Below are positions 1 to 8,449 of a stretch of 64,000 nucleotides of DNA, one piece after another. The notes below the pieces were generated by a model, which was given only the letters and a program-made list of their open reading frames with translations, was not told the DNA's origin and made no database searches. Made by a program: the position numbers and the translations under genes. This DNA comes from CAYNKA01 sp964397655 (lineage in GTDB: Bacteria; Spirochaetota; Spirochaetia; DTKZ01), in NCBI GenBank assembly GCA_964397655.1, contig CAYNKA010000005.1:1-64000 (forward strand). Direction: 5' to 3'. Positions within the stretch are counted from its first letter, which is position 1; each line of letters opens with the position of its first letter.

Positions 1-120
1 GTCGCACTATACCAACCCTCCCCCTTCCCTGTCAACTAGATTACACGAGAAAAAAGCTCTCCGTGAGCACAATCCTTCTCGGTCCGATTTGAATCGAACC
101 GTACATGTTATTCGCTATCC

Positions 121-149
121 TTGACAGAAGCCAATCGTATCTTTACTGT
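121..149 (+). promoter_or_regulatory. Promoter of adk
   Basis: TTGACA at 121-126, a 17-bp spacer and TACTGT at 144-149 form a good housekeeping-sigma promoter. Initiation would fall near 156, giving a 5' leader of about 60 nt before the adk start. Confidence 0.65.
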
Positions 150-216
150 AAAAAGAAACCTTTTAGCCGTCGTTTTCGAGCAACGACTTTACTTACGGAA
201 AATACAGGAGCGCAGT

Positions 217-846
217 ATGCGATTGATTTTCCTCGGCCCGCCCGGAGCGGGAAAAGGCACAATGGCGAAGCTTCTTGCCGAAAATCGAAAGATAGTCCAC
301 ATTTCCACGGGAGACCTCTTCAGGGAGGCGATCGCGAAAAAATCCCAGTTGGGGATTCAAGTGCAATCGATCATAGAAAAAGGCGATCTCGTGCCGGACA
401 GCCTCACCGTGAAACTCGTGGAAGAGAGGATCGGCAAGGAGGATTGCAGCGGCGGATTCGTCTTGGACGGTTTCCCGAGAACAATACCCCAAGCCGAGGC
501 CCTCGACGCGCTCGTCAAGGTCGACGGAACGGTGAATTTCATCCTGTCGGACGAGGAAATCATCAAGCGTCTTTCCGGTCGCCGTCTTTGCCCCGCCTGC
601 GGCAAGACTTACCACGTGCATTTCATGCCGCCGAAAAAGGAAAACGTATGCGATGCATGCGGCGGAATCCTGGTCATCCGAAAAGATGATCAGATCGAAT
701 CCATCAGGAACAGGTTGAAGGTATACAAGGACCAGACCGAACCGCTCGTCGCGTATTACGCGAAAAATGGGATAGTCAAGGACGTGGACGCCTCTCCCGA
801 ACCTTCGCGGGTGTTCGCCGCTCTGAAGGAAATTCTCGGAATGTAG
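217..846 (+). CDS. adk: Adenylate kinase
   Basis: 209-residue adenylate kinase (ATP + AMP = 2 ADP), cytoplasmic, purine nucleotide balance. The P-loop GPPGAGKGT covers residues 7-15. The LID carries a four-cysteine zinc site (Cys125, Cys128, Cys145, Cys148), as in the zinc-type enzymes of many bacteria, and DGFPRT (residues 84-89) is the AMP-site signature. The start at 217 was chosen over the upstream in-frame TTG at 121 because the latter lies inside the -35 element, whereas 217 follows an AGGAG Shine-Dalgarno. It appears to be a single-gene unit, with the next gene convergent. Confidence 0.97.
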   Translation: MRLIFLGPPGAGKGTMAKLLAENRKIVHISTGDLFREAIAKKSQLGIQVQSIIEKGDLVPDSLTVKLVEERIGKEDCSGGFVLDGFPRTIPQAEALDALVKVDGTVNFILSDEEIIKRLSGRRLCPACGKTYHVHFMPPKKENVCDACGGILVIRKDDQIESIRNRLKVYKDQTEPLVAYYAKNGIVKDVDASPEPSRVFAALKEILGM

Positions 847-888
847 GAACTTAGGAGGGAAGCCGGTGCTCCGCAGGCGATTTCGGGA

Positions 889-1842
889 TCAGGGATTGTA
901 GAAATCACCCGGAGTAACGGCTTCTTCGATCTCGGCCTCCGTCAGCAGTTTTTTCTTCAAGATAAGGGATTTCACATCCCCTATGTACGCCGGCTGGGAT
1001 TCGCTGAGCAATTCCTTGAGCTTCGCTTTGTTGGAGTATCCCAACTCCAAGGCTTTTCCGAAACTTTCCAATCCAGCCTCCTTTTCGTTGGCCCTGACGA
1101 GATAGAGGAAGGCCTGTTCGAACCATAGTTTCGGATCGTCTTTTTTCTTTTTGATGAGCGCATCGATAAGATCGAGGGCCTTCGCGTAGAATCTTTCCCT
1201 CTTGTAGAGTCCGCTCAGGAAAAACGCGGTATCTATGTCCTCCGCCTTCTTCTCTCGGTATCGTTCCAGATATTGTATCGCCATCGACGCCTTGCCGAGA
1301 TCCGCCTCGAGCAATCCCAAACGTCTGAGAACATCCGGGTCCTCGGGAGAAAGCTCGTACGCGGTTTTCAGGAGATCGTAGGCTTTGTCTCGATTCTTAT
1401 TCGCTTCCGCGAGTATGCTCAGATTGTACAGTGCGCCGATGTTTCCTTCGGAACGCGAAAGAATGGCCCGATAGACTTCTTCCGCCTCGTCGTTCTTTCC
1501 GGACTTTGCGAGCGCGAAAGCGAGGGTTTGTGAGAGGAGAAGGTTGTCCCCGTCGCGGAGCATGAGATCCCTCAGGATCGCAATGCCTTCGGCATAACGC
1601 TCCTGGATGATGTAGACGCGCGCAAGGTTGTAGCTTCCCTCGGAAAAGCTCGAATCGTAGCGAAGCGACTTCTCGTAGAGGGCGAGGGCTTTATCGTATT
1701 TCTTCAGCTCGAAATAAGCATTGCCGAGGTTGAAGTACTCTGCGGACAATTCCCGTCGTATCGAGGTCGTCGTGCATCCGGTCGTGCATAGAATGACGAC
1801 GCACGCGAGGAAAGGAACCATGGCCGAACGCCGCAGAACCAT
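889..1842 (-). CDS. TPR-repeat lipoprotein
   Basis: 317-residue protein with an N-terminal signal peptide ending at a relaxed lipobox (CTTGC, Cys near residue 23), so probably an anchored lipoprotein. Residues about 35-260 consist of tandem tetratricopeptide repeats with typical patterns such as YFNLGNAYFELKKYDKAL and ALYNLSILAEANKNRDKA, which make protein-binding superhelices. It starts 6 nt after the stop of the upstream phosphoribosyltransferase gene, so the two are probably co-transcribed. The partner is unknown; a role in envelope assembly is only a guess. Confidence 0.8.
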   Translation of the reverse strand: MVLRRSAMVPFLACVVILCTTGCTTTSIRRELSAEYFNLGNAYFELKKYDKALALYEKSLRYDSSFSEGSYNLARVYIIQERYAEGIAILRDLMLRDGDNLLLSQTLAFALAKSGKNDEAEEVYRAILSRSEGNIGALYNLSILAEANKNRDKAYDLLKTAYELSPEDPDVLRRLGLLEADLGKASMAIQYLERYREKKAEDIDTAFFLSGLYKRERFYAKALDLIDALIKKKKDDPKLWFEQAFLYLVRANEKEAGLESFGKALELGYSNKAKLKELLSESQPAYIGDVKSLILKKKLLTEAEIEEAVTPGDFYNP

Positions 1843-1848
1843 GCCCCA

Positions 1849-2913
1849 CTAACCTCCGAGGACCGTTTTTTCGATCTTGCGTACCTGAGAACGGTAGAGT
1901 CCGGATATGTTCACGCCGTAATCCGCGATGAGCTGAATGATGTTCCTCGGCAAATCCTCGGGATCCGTCCCGTTCAGGCGGTCTCCCGCGTCTCCGAGAC
2001 CTGGCAGTATGTAGGCGGCCTCATTCAGAACGGGATCCATCCAGAGCGTGTACACCTGGACATTGTCCAAGGCCCGAACGATCCTGAGCGCCCCCTTGAG
2101 TGCGGAGATCACGTTGAAGAATTTGATGGACCGCGGCTTCACGCCTTGATCGAGAAGGTATTTCACGATCGTCACGAGGCTCCCTCCCGTGGCGTTCATG
2201 GGATCCGCGAACACCAAGTCCTTTCCTTGGAGTTCCTCGATCTTGAAATAGGATCGATCGAGATCGAGGATGTACTCCATGTTGATTTCTTTCTTGCTGT
2301 CGTCGCGCTTGATGCGGAACAACGCGAAGGGAGTCACGTACCCGGTGGAGGAATACTCCTGCATCTCCTTGGACATGATCATGGATGGAAGCAGAGCCCC
2401 TCGGAGCATGACGCACATGACCGAGTTTTCTATTGCCGCATCGACGTCCGGAATCTTGTGCACCGCGTAGTTTTGTACCGGAATGCCGACGGGAGTCTTG
2501 ATGATCAGGTGATTCTTGTGCGAATTCGACTCCTCGGTGTAGGCGAGGTTGAACAACATTTCGTAGGCCCTTTGGATGTAGTAGACGAACTCCTGCCTCT
2601 GAGTCCGGACATCTCGCAGTTTCGCGATGAGGCGGGATGCTTGGCCGTGATTCTCCCGGGGTGTTATGAAGGAATAGACGCGAATGGAAGGCTCGGTTTT
2701 CGTTATCTCCTGCATGAGCTTTCCCATCTTGTTGTAGAGCTCGATGAGACGCTCCTTCTCAGCTTTGAGCCTCGCCTCGTTCTGTGAAGTCGAGAGTACT
2801 TCGAATGCTTGGACAGCGTCCTGATAATGCGAATCCATTTCCGCGAGGAAATTCTTGTCCTGTTCGGTGAGGAATCCGTCCAGATCCGCGGCCGTTAGGA
2901 TTACCTTTGCCAT
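1849..2913 (-). CDS. upp: Uracil phosphoribosyltransferase with N-terminal extension
   Basis: 354 residues. The C-terminal ~210 residues are a uracil phosphoribosyltransferase (uracil + PRPP to UMP, pyrimidine salvage): the PRPP loop reads ADPMNATGGS, and the uracil-binding end reads LNEAAYILPGLGDAGDRLNGT, close to the family consensus. The first ~140 residues are extra compared with the usual ~210-residue enzyme and are largely helical and charged. The function of this extension cannot be told from sequence; it could be regulatory or for oligomerisation. The TPR lipoprotein gene follows 6 nt downstream. Confidence 0.85.
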   Translation of the reverse strand: MAKVILTAADLDGFLTEQDKNFLAEMDSHYQDAVQAFEVLSTSQNEARLKAEKERLIELYNKMGKLMQEITKTEPSIRVYSFITPRENHGQASRLIAKLRDVRTQRQEFVYYIQRAYEMLFNLAYTEESNSHKNHLIIKTPVGIPVQNYAVHKIPDVDAAIENSVMCVMLRGALLPSMIMSKEMQEYSSTGYVTPFALFRIKRDDSKKEINMEYILDLDRSYFKIEELQGKDLVFADPMNATGGSLVTIVKYLLDQGVKPRSIKFFNVISALKGALRIVRALDNVQVYTLWMDPVLNEAAYILPGLGDAGDRLNGTDPEDLPRNIIQLIADYGVNISGLYRSQVRKIEKTVLGG

Positions 2914-2958
2914 GTATATCTTCCCCCTGCTCTTCCGAGAACGAGATTATCAGGCGTT

Positions 2959-2987
2959 ATTGTAGACGAGAAGAAGATAAAAAACAA
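2959..2987 (-). promoter_or_regulatory. Promoter of upp/TPR lipoprotein
   Basis: On the minus strand TTGTTT (2982-2987), a 17-bp spacer and TACAAT (2959-2964) lie about 45 nt upstream of the upp start. Confidence 0.5.
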
Positions 2988-3062
2988 CGATACGTATGCA
3001 AGCGATACAGCAAAAAGCCCTCCCCCGAGAAAGCGGAAGGGCGATCGTAACGCACGTTATTC

Positions 3063-3575
3063 CTAAAAATGAACTCGAAGTCCTATGTCCGCCGAAAACG
3101 CGAACGAGATTTCGGGAAGGAAACGGACCATGGGAACGAGTTCGAGAAAGAGGTCTAGTTTGCTTATGGGGAAAAATCTTATGCCCACGGGCAATCGCGC
3201 TCCGAGGTCGAAGTCTATGTCCTTGTCGTTGTCGGAATTGTCAGCTTCCACCGAGGCGAGGCCTCCGAACAAGCCTACCGCGACCCAGTATTTGAGCGGA
3301 GTGTTCTGAATCGGCGCGTCCCATACCCACCAATCGGCGAAGACGCCTACGCGCTGAGCCTCATCCGACAATGACCAGCTCAGGCCGACCAAAGGTTTGG
3401 CATTCCAGGAAAAAAGAAGGCCTAGGCCGGCTCCCGTGTCGCCGGTTCCGTTTCCGACGAATGATCCGAATAATCCTACCGCGCTCATTCCCGCCGGGCC
3501 TTTGTCCGCGAAGACGTTTCCGGTCGAAAAAACCGCGAGCGAAATGAGAGAGAGTATGACGATTTTCTTTGCCAT
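3063..3575 (-). CDS. Small outer-membrane-like protein, unknown function
   Basis: 170 residues with a clear cleavable signal peptide (hydrophobic residues 5-18, cleavage probably after VFA at 21-23). The rest is glycine-rich with alternating hydrophobic/polar stretches and ends in a phenylalanine (LRVHF), as expected of a small beta-barrel. No specific family was recognised. It has its own promoter and a GGAG ribosome site. Its 3' side faces the upp promoter region. Confidence 0.65.
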   Translation of the reverse strand: MAKKIVILSLISLAVFSTGNVFADKGPAGMSAVGLFGSFVGNGTGDTGAGLGLLFSWNAKPLVGLSWSLSDEAQRVGVFADWWVWDAPIQNTPLKYWVAVGLFGGLASVEADNSDNDKDIDFDLGARLPVGIRFFPISKLDLFLELVPMVRFLPEISFAFSADIGLRVHF

Positions 3576-3604
3576 TCCGACGCTCCAATTTAAGTTATGG
3601 TTGT

Positions 3605-3634
3605 ATTATATAACAGCCTCGGAAGAAAAACCAA
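3605..3634 (-). promoter_or_regulatory. Promoter of the 170-residue envelope protein gene
   Basis: Minus-strand TATAAT (3605-3610) preceded by TTGGTT (3629-3634) with an 18-bp spacer, about 30 nt upstream of the start codon. Confidence 0.5.
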
Positions 3635-3656
3635 ACCGAACCGAGGGCTTTGCCAT

Positions 3657-3688
3657 AAAAAAAGCCCGAAATTCCGTTTTCGGGCTTT
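3657..3688 (-). terminator. Rho-independent terminator after tRNA-Glu
   Basis: Read on the minus strand, an AAAGCCCGAA / TTCGGGCTTT stem is followed by a run of seven T. It directly abuts the 3' end of tRNA-Glu, so it terminates the tRNA transcript. Confidence 0.8.
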
Positions 3689-3759
3689 ATCTCCTAGGGG
3701 AGTCGAACCCCTGTTGCAAGGATGAAAACCTTGTGTCCTAACCACTAGACGAAGGAGAC
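3688..3759 (-). tRNA. tRNA-Glu (anticodon TTC)
   Basis: A 72-nt cloverleaf on the minus strand: acceptor GTCTCCT pairs with AGGAGAT, the D-arm holds GTCTAGTGGTTAGGAC, the anticodon stem CAAGG/CCTTG encloses TTTTCAT with anticodon TTC, and the T-arm contains GGTTCGACTCC. CCA is not encoded. It is followed immediately by a terminator and preceded on the same strand by tRNA-Lys. Confidence 0.95.
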
Positions 3760-3817
3760 ATGCGGAAGAAATCTATACTCGATTTCTTCGTAAAAGTCAA
3801 TAATGCTATCGACTTCC

Positions 3818-3890
3818 TGAGCCGCACAAGATTCGAACTTGTGACCCACGCCTTAAAAGGGCGTTGCTCTACCTACTGAGCTAGCGGCCC
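3818..3890 (-). tRNA. tRNA-Lys (anticodon TTT)
   Basis: A 73-nt cloverleaf on the minus strand: acceptor GGGCCGC pairs with GCGGCTC (one G-T pair), the D-arm contains AGCTCAGTAGGTAGAGC, the anticodon loop CTTTTAA carries TTT, and the T-arm contains AGTTCGAATCTT. CCA is not encoded. It is probably co-transcribed with tRNA-Glu, 58 nt downstream. Confidence 0.95.
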
Positions 3891-3941
3891 GCGGCAACGG
3901 GTGGGAATATATCAGGTTCCCATCGAGATGTCAATAATGCG

Positions 3942-5114
3942 TCAAAGACGGATTTCGATTCCTATCAAGAGATTAAACACCGATCTCATGCCCGGCTCCA
4001 GGGACAATTCCGTGCCGAACATCGCCGCATGGAACTGAACCGCTCCGTAATCGAGCCCGAACCCGGCGCTGAACAACCCTTCCGACATTCCCGCCCGGAG
4101 CCAAAGCACCTTCAGGACCTTGACCTCCGCGCCGAAACCGATTTTCAGAATCGGGTTCTGCATGGTATCCGGATGGCTGAGAAAATCGATGATGTCCCGA
4201 TAATCCAGGAGAAGTTTCACCTCGCTGAAATACTGCTCGATAAGCCCGAGTTCCGGGGTATACATGAATCCGAGGCTGATGTCGCAGGGGACTCTACCGT
4301 GAACCGGGTCCGCCGGCTTCTCGCTCGAAAGGAATCCGTCGAGAGACGAGTAGTCGCTCCTGGTCGTCGGCGTGAAGACATCCCTGGCTACGAGTCCCAA
4401 GGTATAGGTTTTCCTATACGAGTATTTCGCCCCGAGGTCGAGGCCGATTCCGGTGGTCAGTGAAAACGGGTTGTTCAGAAAAGCGTCCCCCCCTTGGGAG
4501 AAGAGATCCGGAAGCTCGACGACGGTCCTCGTGAAATAGGTCTTCCCTTCGATGAAGGATTTGAGATTCACCCCGAAATCAAGGGTCGCCTGCGTCGATT
4601 CGGGGATAAAAACCCTAAAAGCATACCCTCCGTAGAGTACGACCTTCGTCGCCGAGGAAACCGCGAGAGTAGTACCGCCCACGCTGGCGAAATCGATCCC
4701 CGACGCGTTTATCATGGCGAATCCGAGTCCTTTCCCGACATAGCCGAAGGACAAGGGGCCCACGAGACTCGCCCCGGCATAGACGCTTTTGATGAGATCG
4801 GTGACCTTCGGGTCCGAGATCAGCTCGTCCGAGTCCTTTCCGCCGGCACCCTGAAGAATGATGTTGGCGAGCGAGAAGATAGGTCCGCTGAGGCCCAAGG
4901 TCAGTTCCGTGATGTGAAATTGAGAAGGAATATCGTACAAACCCGCGGGATTGTTGTACAGAGTTGATAGATCGTCGCCCAAAGCGGCATGAGATCCGCC
5001 GATTGCGGCCGTTCTCGCGTTGGGGATTCGGATGGTTCCGGAGGGAACGATCTCTCCTTGGAGGGGAACGGAGAGAAGGAAAACGAGGAATCCGATGAGT
5101 GCGGGGCGATTCAT
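3942..5114 (-). CDS. FadL/UPF0164-type outer-membrane beta-barrel protein
   Basis: 390 residues: signal peptide (MNRPALIGFLVFLLSVPLQG), then a glycine- and aromatic-rich body with alternating residues. The N-terminal motif of the mature part (NARTAAIGGSHAALGDD..LYNNPAG) is typical of the treponemal UPF0164/FadL-like and PorV-like families of transmembrane barrels, proposed to import hydrophobic molecules. It shares this motif with the protein at 5825-7036, and a lipoprotein gene lies between them. The start at 5114 is a choice: an in-frame TTG at 5129 lies closer to the AGGAGG ribosome site and cannot be excluded. Confidence 0.75.
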   Translation of the reverse strand: MNRPALIGFLVFLLSVPLQGEIVPSGTIRIPNARTAAIGGSHAALGDDLSTLYNNPAGLYDIPSQFHITELTLGLSGPIFSLANIILQGAGGKDSDELISDPKVTDLIKSVYAGASLVGPLSFGYVGKGLGFAMINASGIDFASVGGTTLAVSSATKVVLYGGYAFRVFIPESTQATLDFGVNLKSFIEGKTYFTRTVVELPDLFSQGGDAFLNNPFSLTTGIGLDLGAKYSYRKTYTLGLVARDVFTPTTRSDYSSLDGFLSSEKPADPVHGRVPCDISLGFMYTPELGLIEQYFSEVKLLLDYRDIIDFLSHPDTMQNPILKIGFGAEVKVLKVLWLRAGMSEGLFSAGFGLDYGAVQFHAAMFGTELSLEPGMRSVFNLLIGIEIRL

Positions 5115-5143
5115 GGCGTGGAGATTCAACCCATCCTCCTTCG

Positions 5144-5782
5144 TCAGAAGTAATCGCGGAAATCGCCCAATAGACCGGCCGCGTCGCTGCCCTCGGGCAT
5201 CAGGTTCTTCGCCGCGGTGAGAAAGGCGATGGCGGTCGCCCCGGGGCCCGTGTTCGTATCGATTGCGTACGCATCCCCCCCGGCGGCGTCGAGCGCGACG
5301 ACGAGAAGACCTACACCCGCGACGAAATACTGATCCGCCGTGACCGCGGCTCCCGCGGTTTCGGCCGCCTGGATCAGAGCTGCGGCCTCTTTGATCAAGA
5401 CGAGATCCTTCGACGTGAAGGATGCTATCTTCGCTTCCATCGCCGCCTTTATTTCGGCCTCCGTGCCGCCTGCGGCGACGTCTCCGAGCATATCGGCCAT
5501 CGCATTCGTCACACCGGCCGCTCCTAGGGCGAGCTCCGCGACGAACGGCTTGAGCGAGGAGTCTCCGGTATCCTTCAGGGCGTCGTAGGCTTTTTCCATC
5601 GCCTTCTCGTCGTTGGAAGCGAGGGCGTCCTTTGCGTAGGCGATTTTTTGCGATTCTGACATATTCGAAGGATCCCGTTGGGCCCATTCGAAAAGGTTAG
5701 TCGTGAATACCGATTCACAGGAGGTCAGAGTACCGACGAGTATGATGCAACCGATGCCGAATGCCCGCCTTATCTTTCCCAT
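5144..5782 (-). CDS. Alanine-rich putative lipoprotein
   Basis: 212 residues with an N-terminal signal and lipobox LTSC (Cys about residue 22). The mature part is alanine-rich and predicted helical (for example AALIQAAETAGAAVTADQYF), with no recognised enzymatic motif. It lies between two FadL/UPF0164-type barrel genes on the same strand, 42 nt after the upstream one and 29 nt before the downstream one, suggesting an envelope complex or shared transport role. Function unknown. Confidence 0.7.
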   Translation of the reverse strand: MGKIRRAFGIGCIILVGTLTSCESVFTTNLFEWAQRDPSNMSESQKIAYAKDALASNDEKAMEKAYDALKDTGDSSLKPFVAELALGAAGVTNAMADMLGDVAAGGTEAEIKAAMEAKIASFTSKDLVLIKEAAALIQAAETAGAAVTADQYFVAGVGLLVVALDAAGGDAYAIDTNTGPGATAIAFLTAAKNLMPEGSDAAGLLGDFRDYF

Positions 5783-5824
5783 ATATACTACCTCATCGAC
5801 AGGTCAATTCATAAACTGGAGAGC

Positions 5825-7036
5825 CTAGAGGCGGAGTGAAAAATTCAGAGAAATCCCCGTCACTTTATGATACTCCGAATTCCAGACGATTTCACGGGAG
5901 AAATAGGCGCAGCCGATCTCGACGACGGACAACCGCAAACCGGCTCCGAAGCTCGGCCCTCCCCTGTTCCATCCGCCCCAAAGACGGAGCCGCCGGAAGA
6001 TCCGCGTCTCGACGCCGAACCGCAAGCGATCGAGGAACGAGGGTTCGGGAATACCGTCGTCATCCAAAGCGCCGAAAGGATCGTACCACTCGCAGTGGAC
6101 GACCGGATCGATGATATCGGCCGCATCCCCGAAGTCCGGACGGAAGGCGAGCCCAAGTGACATGCTCATCGGGATGATGTAATCGGTACCCAGTATCGAA
6201 TTTTCCGCGGGAAGCCCCCAATTCCGGATCGATGACCTCACGTCCGCGAGTGAATTCCACGAATATCGAAGCTGAGTGTCGAAAATATCCCTCAAGGCGA
6301 ATCCGAACGTGAACGGCCCGGCCTCGGCGAGCAGGCCCGCGTCGACCGCGACGCCGGTTCCGTTCAATGCGTAGGTGTTCTTGAAAGGATCGCGTCCGTC
6401 GCCCGCGTCGACGCCGAAATAATAATGAATCATCCTCGCCGAGGCAGTATTGTCGAGCGGCGCATAGACTCTGACGAGCGGACGGACGTCGGCGCCGACA
6501 GCCATGGTTAGCCAACCTATATGGAGAGGGACCGCGTATCCGCCGATGAGCGAAAATTCCGTGGTGAGAAGACCGGTGATATGCTCAGGAAAGCTCGGGC
6601 CCTGGTAATACTCGTCGAAGGCCGCCGTGAATCCCAGTCCGAGCCCCTTCCTCACGTAACCCATCCCCAAGGATGCGCCGAATCCGAATCCCTGGCCGGT
6701 GAATCGCCCTCCGAGGGACGCGAGCGAATCGGAGCCGTCCCCTGATTTCAGAAGCCGGGCCATGTCCGCGGCGTGCTCCGGGTCGCCGTGCATCCAGAAG
6801 GAGGAGGAGAGCAGGGTAACGTCTCCGTCGCCGTTCGCGAATCCGGCGGGATTGGAAAACAGTGAAAAGTAACCTTCCGCGACCGCAGTCCGGGATCCTC
6901 CCTGAGCGACAACACGCGGCTCGAAGGTTTCGAAGGGCTTTTGCCGCACGGTTTCAGCCGAAAGGCCGTATGTCGATGCGTACAAGACGAACATAAGGCA
7001 GGCTAACCACTTTTTCAATTCAAACCTCAAAGCCAT
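5825..7036 (-). CDS. FadL/UPF0164-type outer-membrane beta-barrel protein
   Basis: 403 residues with a signal peptide (hydrophobic residues 10-25, cleavage after LSA). The mature N-terminus contains EPRVVAQGGSRTAVAEGYFSLFSNPAGFA, the same plug-like motif as the product at 3942-5114, and the body is a glycine/aromatic-rich barrel that ends in LNFSLRL. By family it is probably an outer-membrane channel for hydrophobic compounds. It is first in a three-gene unit with its own candidate promoter, and AGGAAG precedes the ATG. Confidence 0.75.
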   Translation of the reverse strand: MALRFELKKWLACLMFVLYASTYGLSAETVRQKPFETFEPRVVAQGGSRTAVAEGYFSLFSNPAGFANGDGDVTLLSSSFWMHGDPEHAADMARLLKSGDGSDSLASLGGRFTGQGFGFGASLGMGYVRKGLGLGFTAAFDEYYQGPSFPEHITGLLTTEFSLIGGYAVPLHIGWLTMAVGADVRPLVRVYAPLDNTASARMIHYYFGVDAGDGRDPFKNTYALNGTGVAVDAGLLAEAGPFTFGFALRDIFDTQLRYSWNSLADVRSSIRNWGLPAENSILGTDYIIPMSMSLGLAFRPDFGDAADIIDPVVHCEWYDPFGALDDDGIPEPSFLDRLRFGVETRIFRRLRLWGGWNRGGPSFGAGLRLSVVEIGCAYFSREIVWNSEYHKVTGISLNFSLRL

Positions 7037-7069
7037 GGCGAAACACTTCCTGTCGGTCCGGTCGTTCCT

Positions 7070-7098
7070 AGACTATCTGAAGTCGTACAACCTTTCAA
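7070..7098 (-). promoter_or_regulatory. Candidate promoter of the envelope triplet
   Basis: Minus-strand TTGAAA (7093-7098), a 17-bp spacer and TAGTCT (7070-7075) lie in the 81-nt gap between mtaB and the barrel gene. Confidence 0.4.
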
Positions 7099-7117
7099 GG
7101 ACCTGCATGCTCGATCA

Positions 7118-8449
7118 TCAGTCCGGGCTCCCGATCAGAAGCCCCCCACGATCCTCCAGGATCCTGAGTCCGATCCTCGTGCCGCGGAACTCCGCTTTCC
7201 CTTGCCCTTCACGGGGGAAAAGCGCGACCGGCAGGTAATTGTCCGAGAGGAACATCCATGCGCCGAGAGCCGCATCGTACTCCTCGCAGATCGAATCCAA
7301 CCTTTTACCGACCTGTCTCCGCAGATAACGATCGAGGGCGGTATCCGCGAATCCGCGTATCGTCTCGGCCCTGTCCCGGCTTATTCGTTCAGGCACCTTC
7401 GGTTTCATGGTGAAAGCCGCCGTACCGGGACGCGGCGAGAACGGAAAGACGTGGAGGCCGGAAATGTCGAGATCCTCGACGAGCCTCAGGGTGTTCTTCT
7501 GATCCTCGTCGGATTCTCCCGGAAAACCGGTGATGAGGTCTGCGGCCAAAAAGGGATCCGTTTTCGCCTCCCTGAGGAGACCGGCCGCCGACACGACGTC
7601 CGCGGTCCTGTACCTCCGTGCCATCCTGGCGAGCACGGGATCCGAGCCGGATTGGAGCGGCAAATGGAAATGCGGGCAAATTCGGGGCTCCGCGAGAACA
7701 CGGGCGAGATCGCGCGAGATCGCGTCAGGTTCGAGTGAGGAAAGTCTGATGCGCGCGCCTGTTCCGGCTTCGATAAAATCGGAAAGAAGCCCTCTCAGAT
7801 CCCGCGTTCCCGAACGATAAGAGGAGATATTGACTCCGGTGAGCACGATCTCTCCGTACCCGGCATCTTCCAAAGCCCGGAATCGGCTCACGGCTTCGCC
7901 TGCGTCGAGGGACACCGAGGGGCCTCGCGCGATCCGGACCCTGCAATAGGTGCATCGATTGTCGCAGCCGTCCTGGATCTTGAGGAACGCACGCGTATGG
8001 AAGCTGAAGCGTCCGGCGCTGAAACGGAACCTGCGCCCCGGAACTGGAGGCAGGTCCTTGCATTCCCTCCAAACCTCGAGAACCGACGCGAGAGGAACTC
8101 CGGTCCGCACCTCGGAGAGGAGAGGCGGAAGATCGAGTACGCGGTCCTTGTCGTCGAGGCTCACCGCGAAGACCCGGTCGCCGAGGGATTCCAGATTCTC
8201 GCGCTCTACCTGCGCGTAACAGCCGGTCACGACGACAGGTGAAGGCCCTCGTTCGACGAGGATCTTGCGGATGATCCTGCGGGCCTTCTGCTCGCTCTTC
8301 GACGTGACGGTACAGGTATTGATGATGTACAGATCCGCGGGCTCTTCGATGCCGACCGCTTCGTGCCCCGAGGCGACGAAGGTGTCCGCCATCGCCTCGG
8401 TTTCGCATTGATTGAGTTTACAGCCCAGCGTGTAGAAACCGACTCTCAT
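7118..8449 (-). CDS. mtaB: tRNA t6A37 methylthiotransferase MtaB
   Basis: 443 residues. A radical-SAM methylthiotransferase that converts t6A to ms2t6A at position 37 of ANN-decoding tRNAs. The N-terminal UPF0004 domain has the three cluster cysteines (GCKLNQCE; NTCTVT; GCYAQ), and the radical-SAM motif CDNRCTYC is central. The LGCKLNQ start and NTCTVT pattern fit MtaB better than MiaB or RimO. A C-terminal TRAM-like region is short. The start at 8449 overlaps the stop of the upstream TPR gene (ATGA), showing translational coupling; longer starts were rejected because they run through that gene. Confidence 0.93.
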   Translation of the reverse strand: MRVGFYTLGCKLNQCETEAMADTFVASGHEAVGIEEPADLYIINTCTVTSKSEQKARRIIRKILVERGPSPVVVTGCYAQVERENLESLGDRVFAVSLDDKDRVLDLPPLLSEVRTGVPLASVLEVWRECKDLPPVPGRRFRFSAGRFSFHTRAFLKIQDGCDNRCTYCRVRIARGPSVSLDAGEAVSRFRALEDAGYGEIVLTGVNISSYRSGTRDLRGLLSDFIEAGTGARIRLSSLEPDAISRDLARVLAEPRICPHFHLPLQSGSDPVLARMARRYRTADVVSAAGLLREAKTDPFLAADLITGFPGESDEDQKNTLRLVEDLDISGLHVFPFSPRPGTAAFTMKPKVPERISRDRAETIRGFADTALDRYLRRQVGKRLDSICEEYDAALGAWMFLSDNYLPVALFPREGQGKAEFRGTRIGLRILEDRGGLLIGSPD

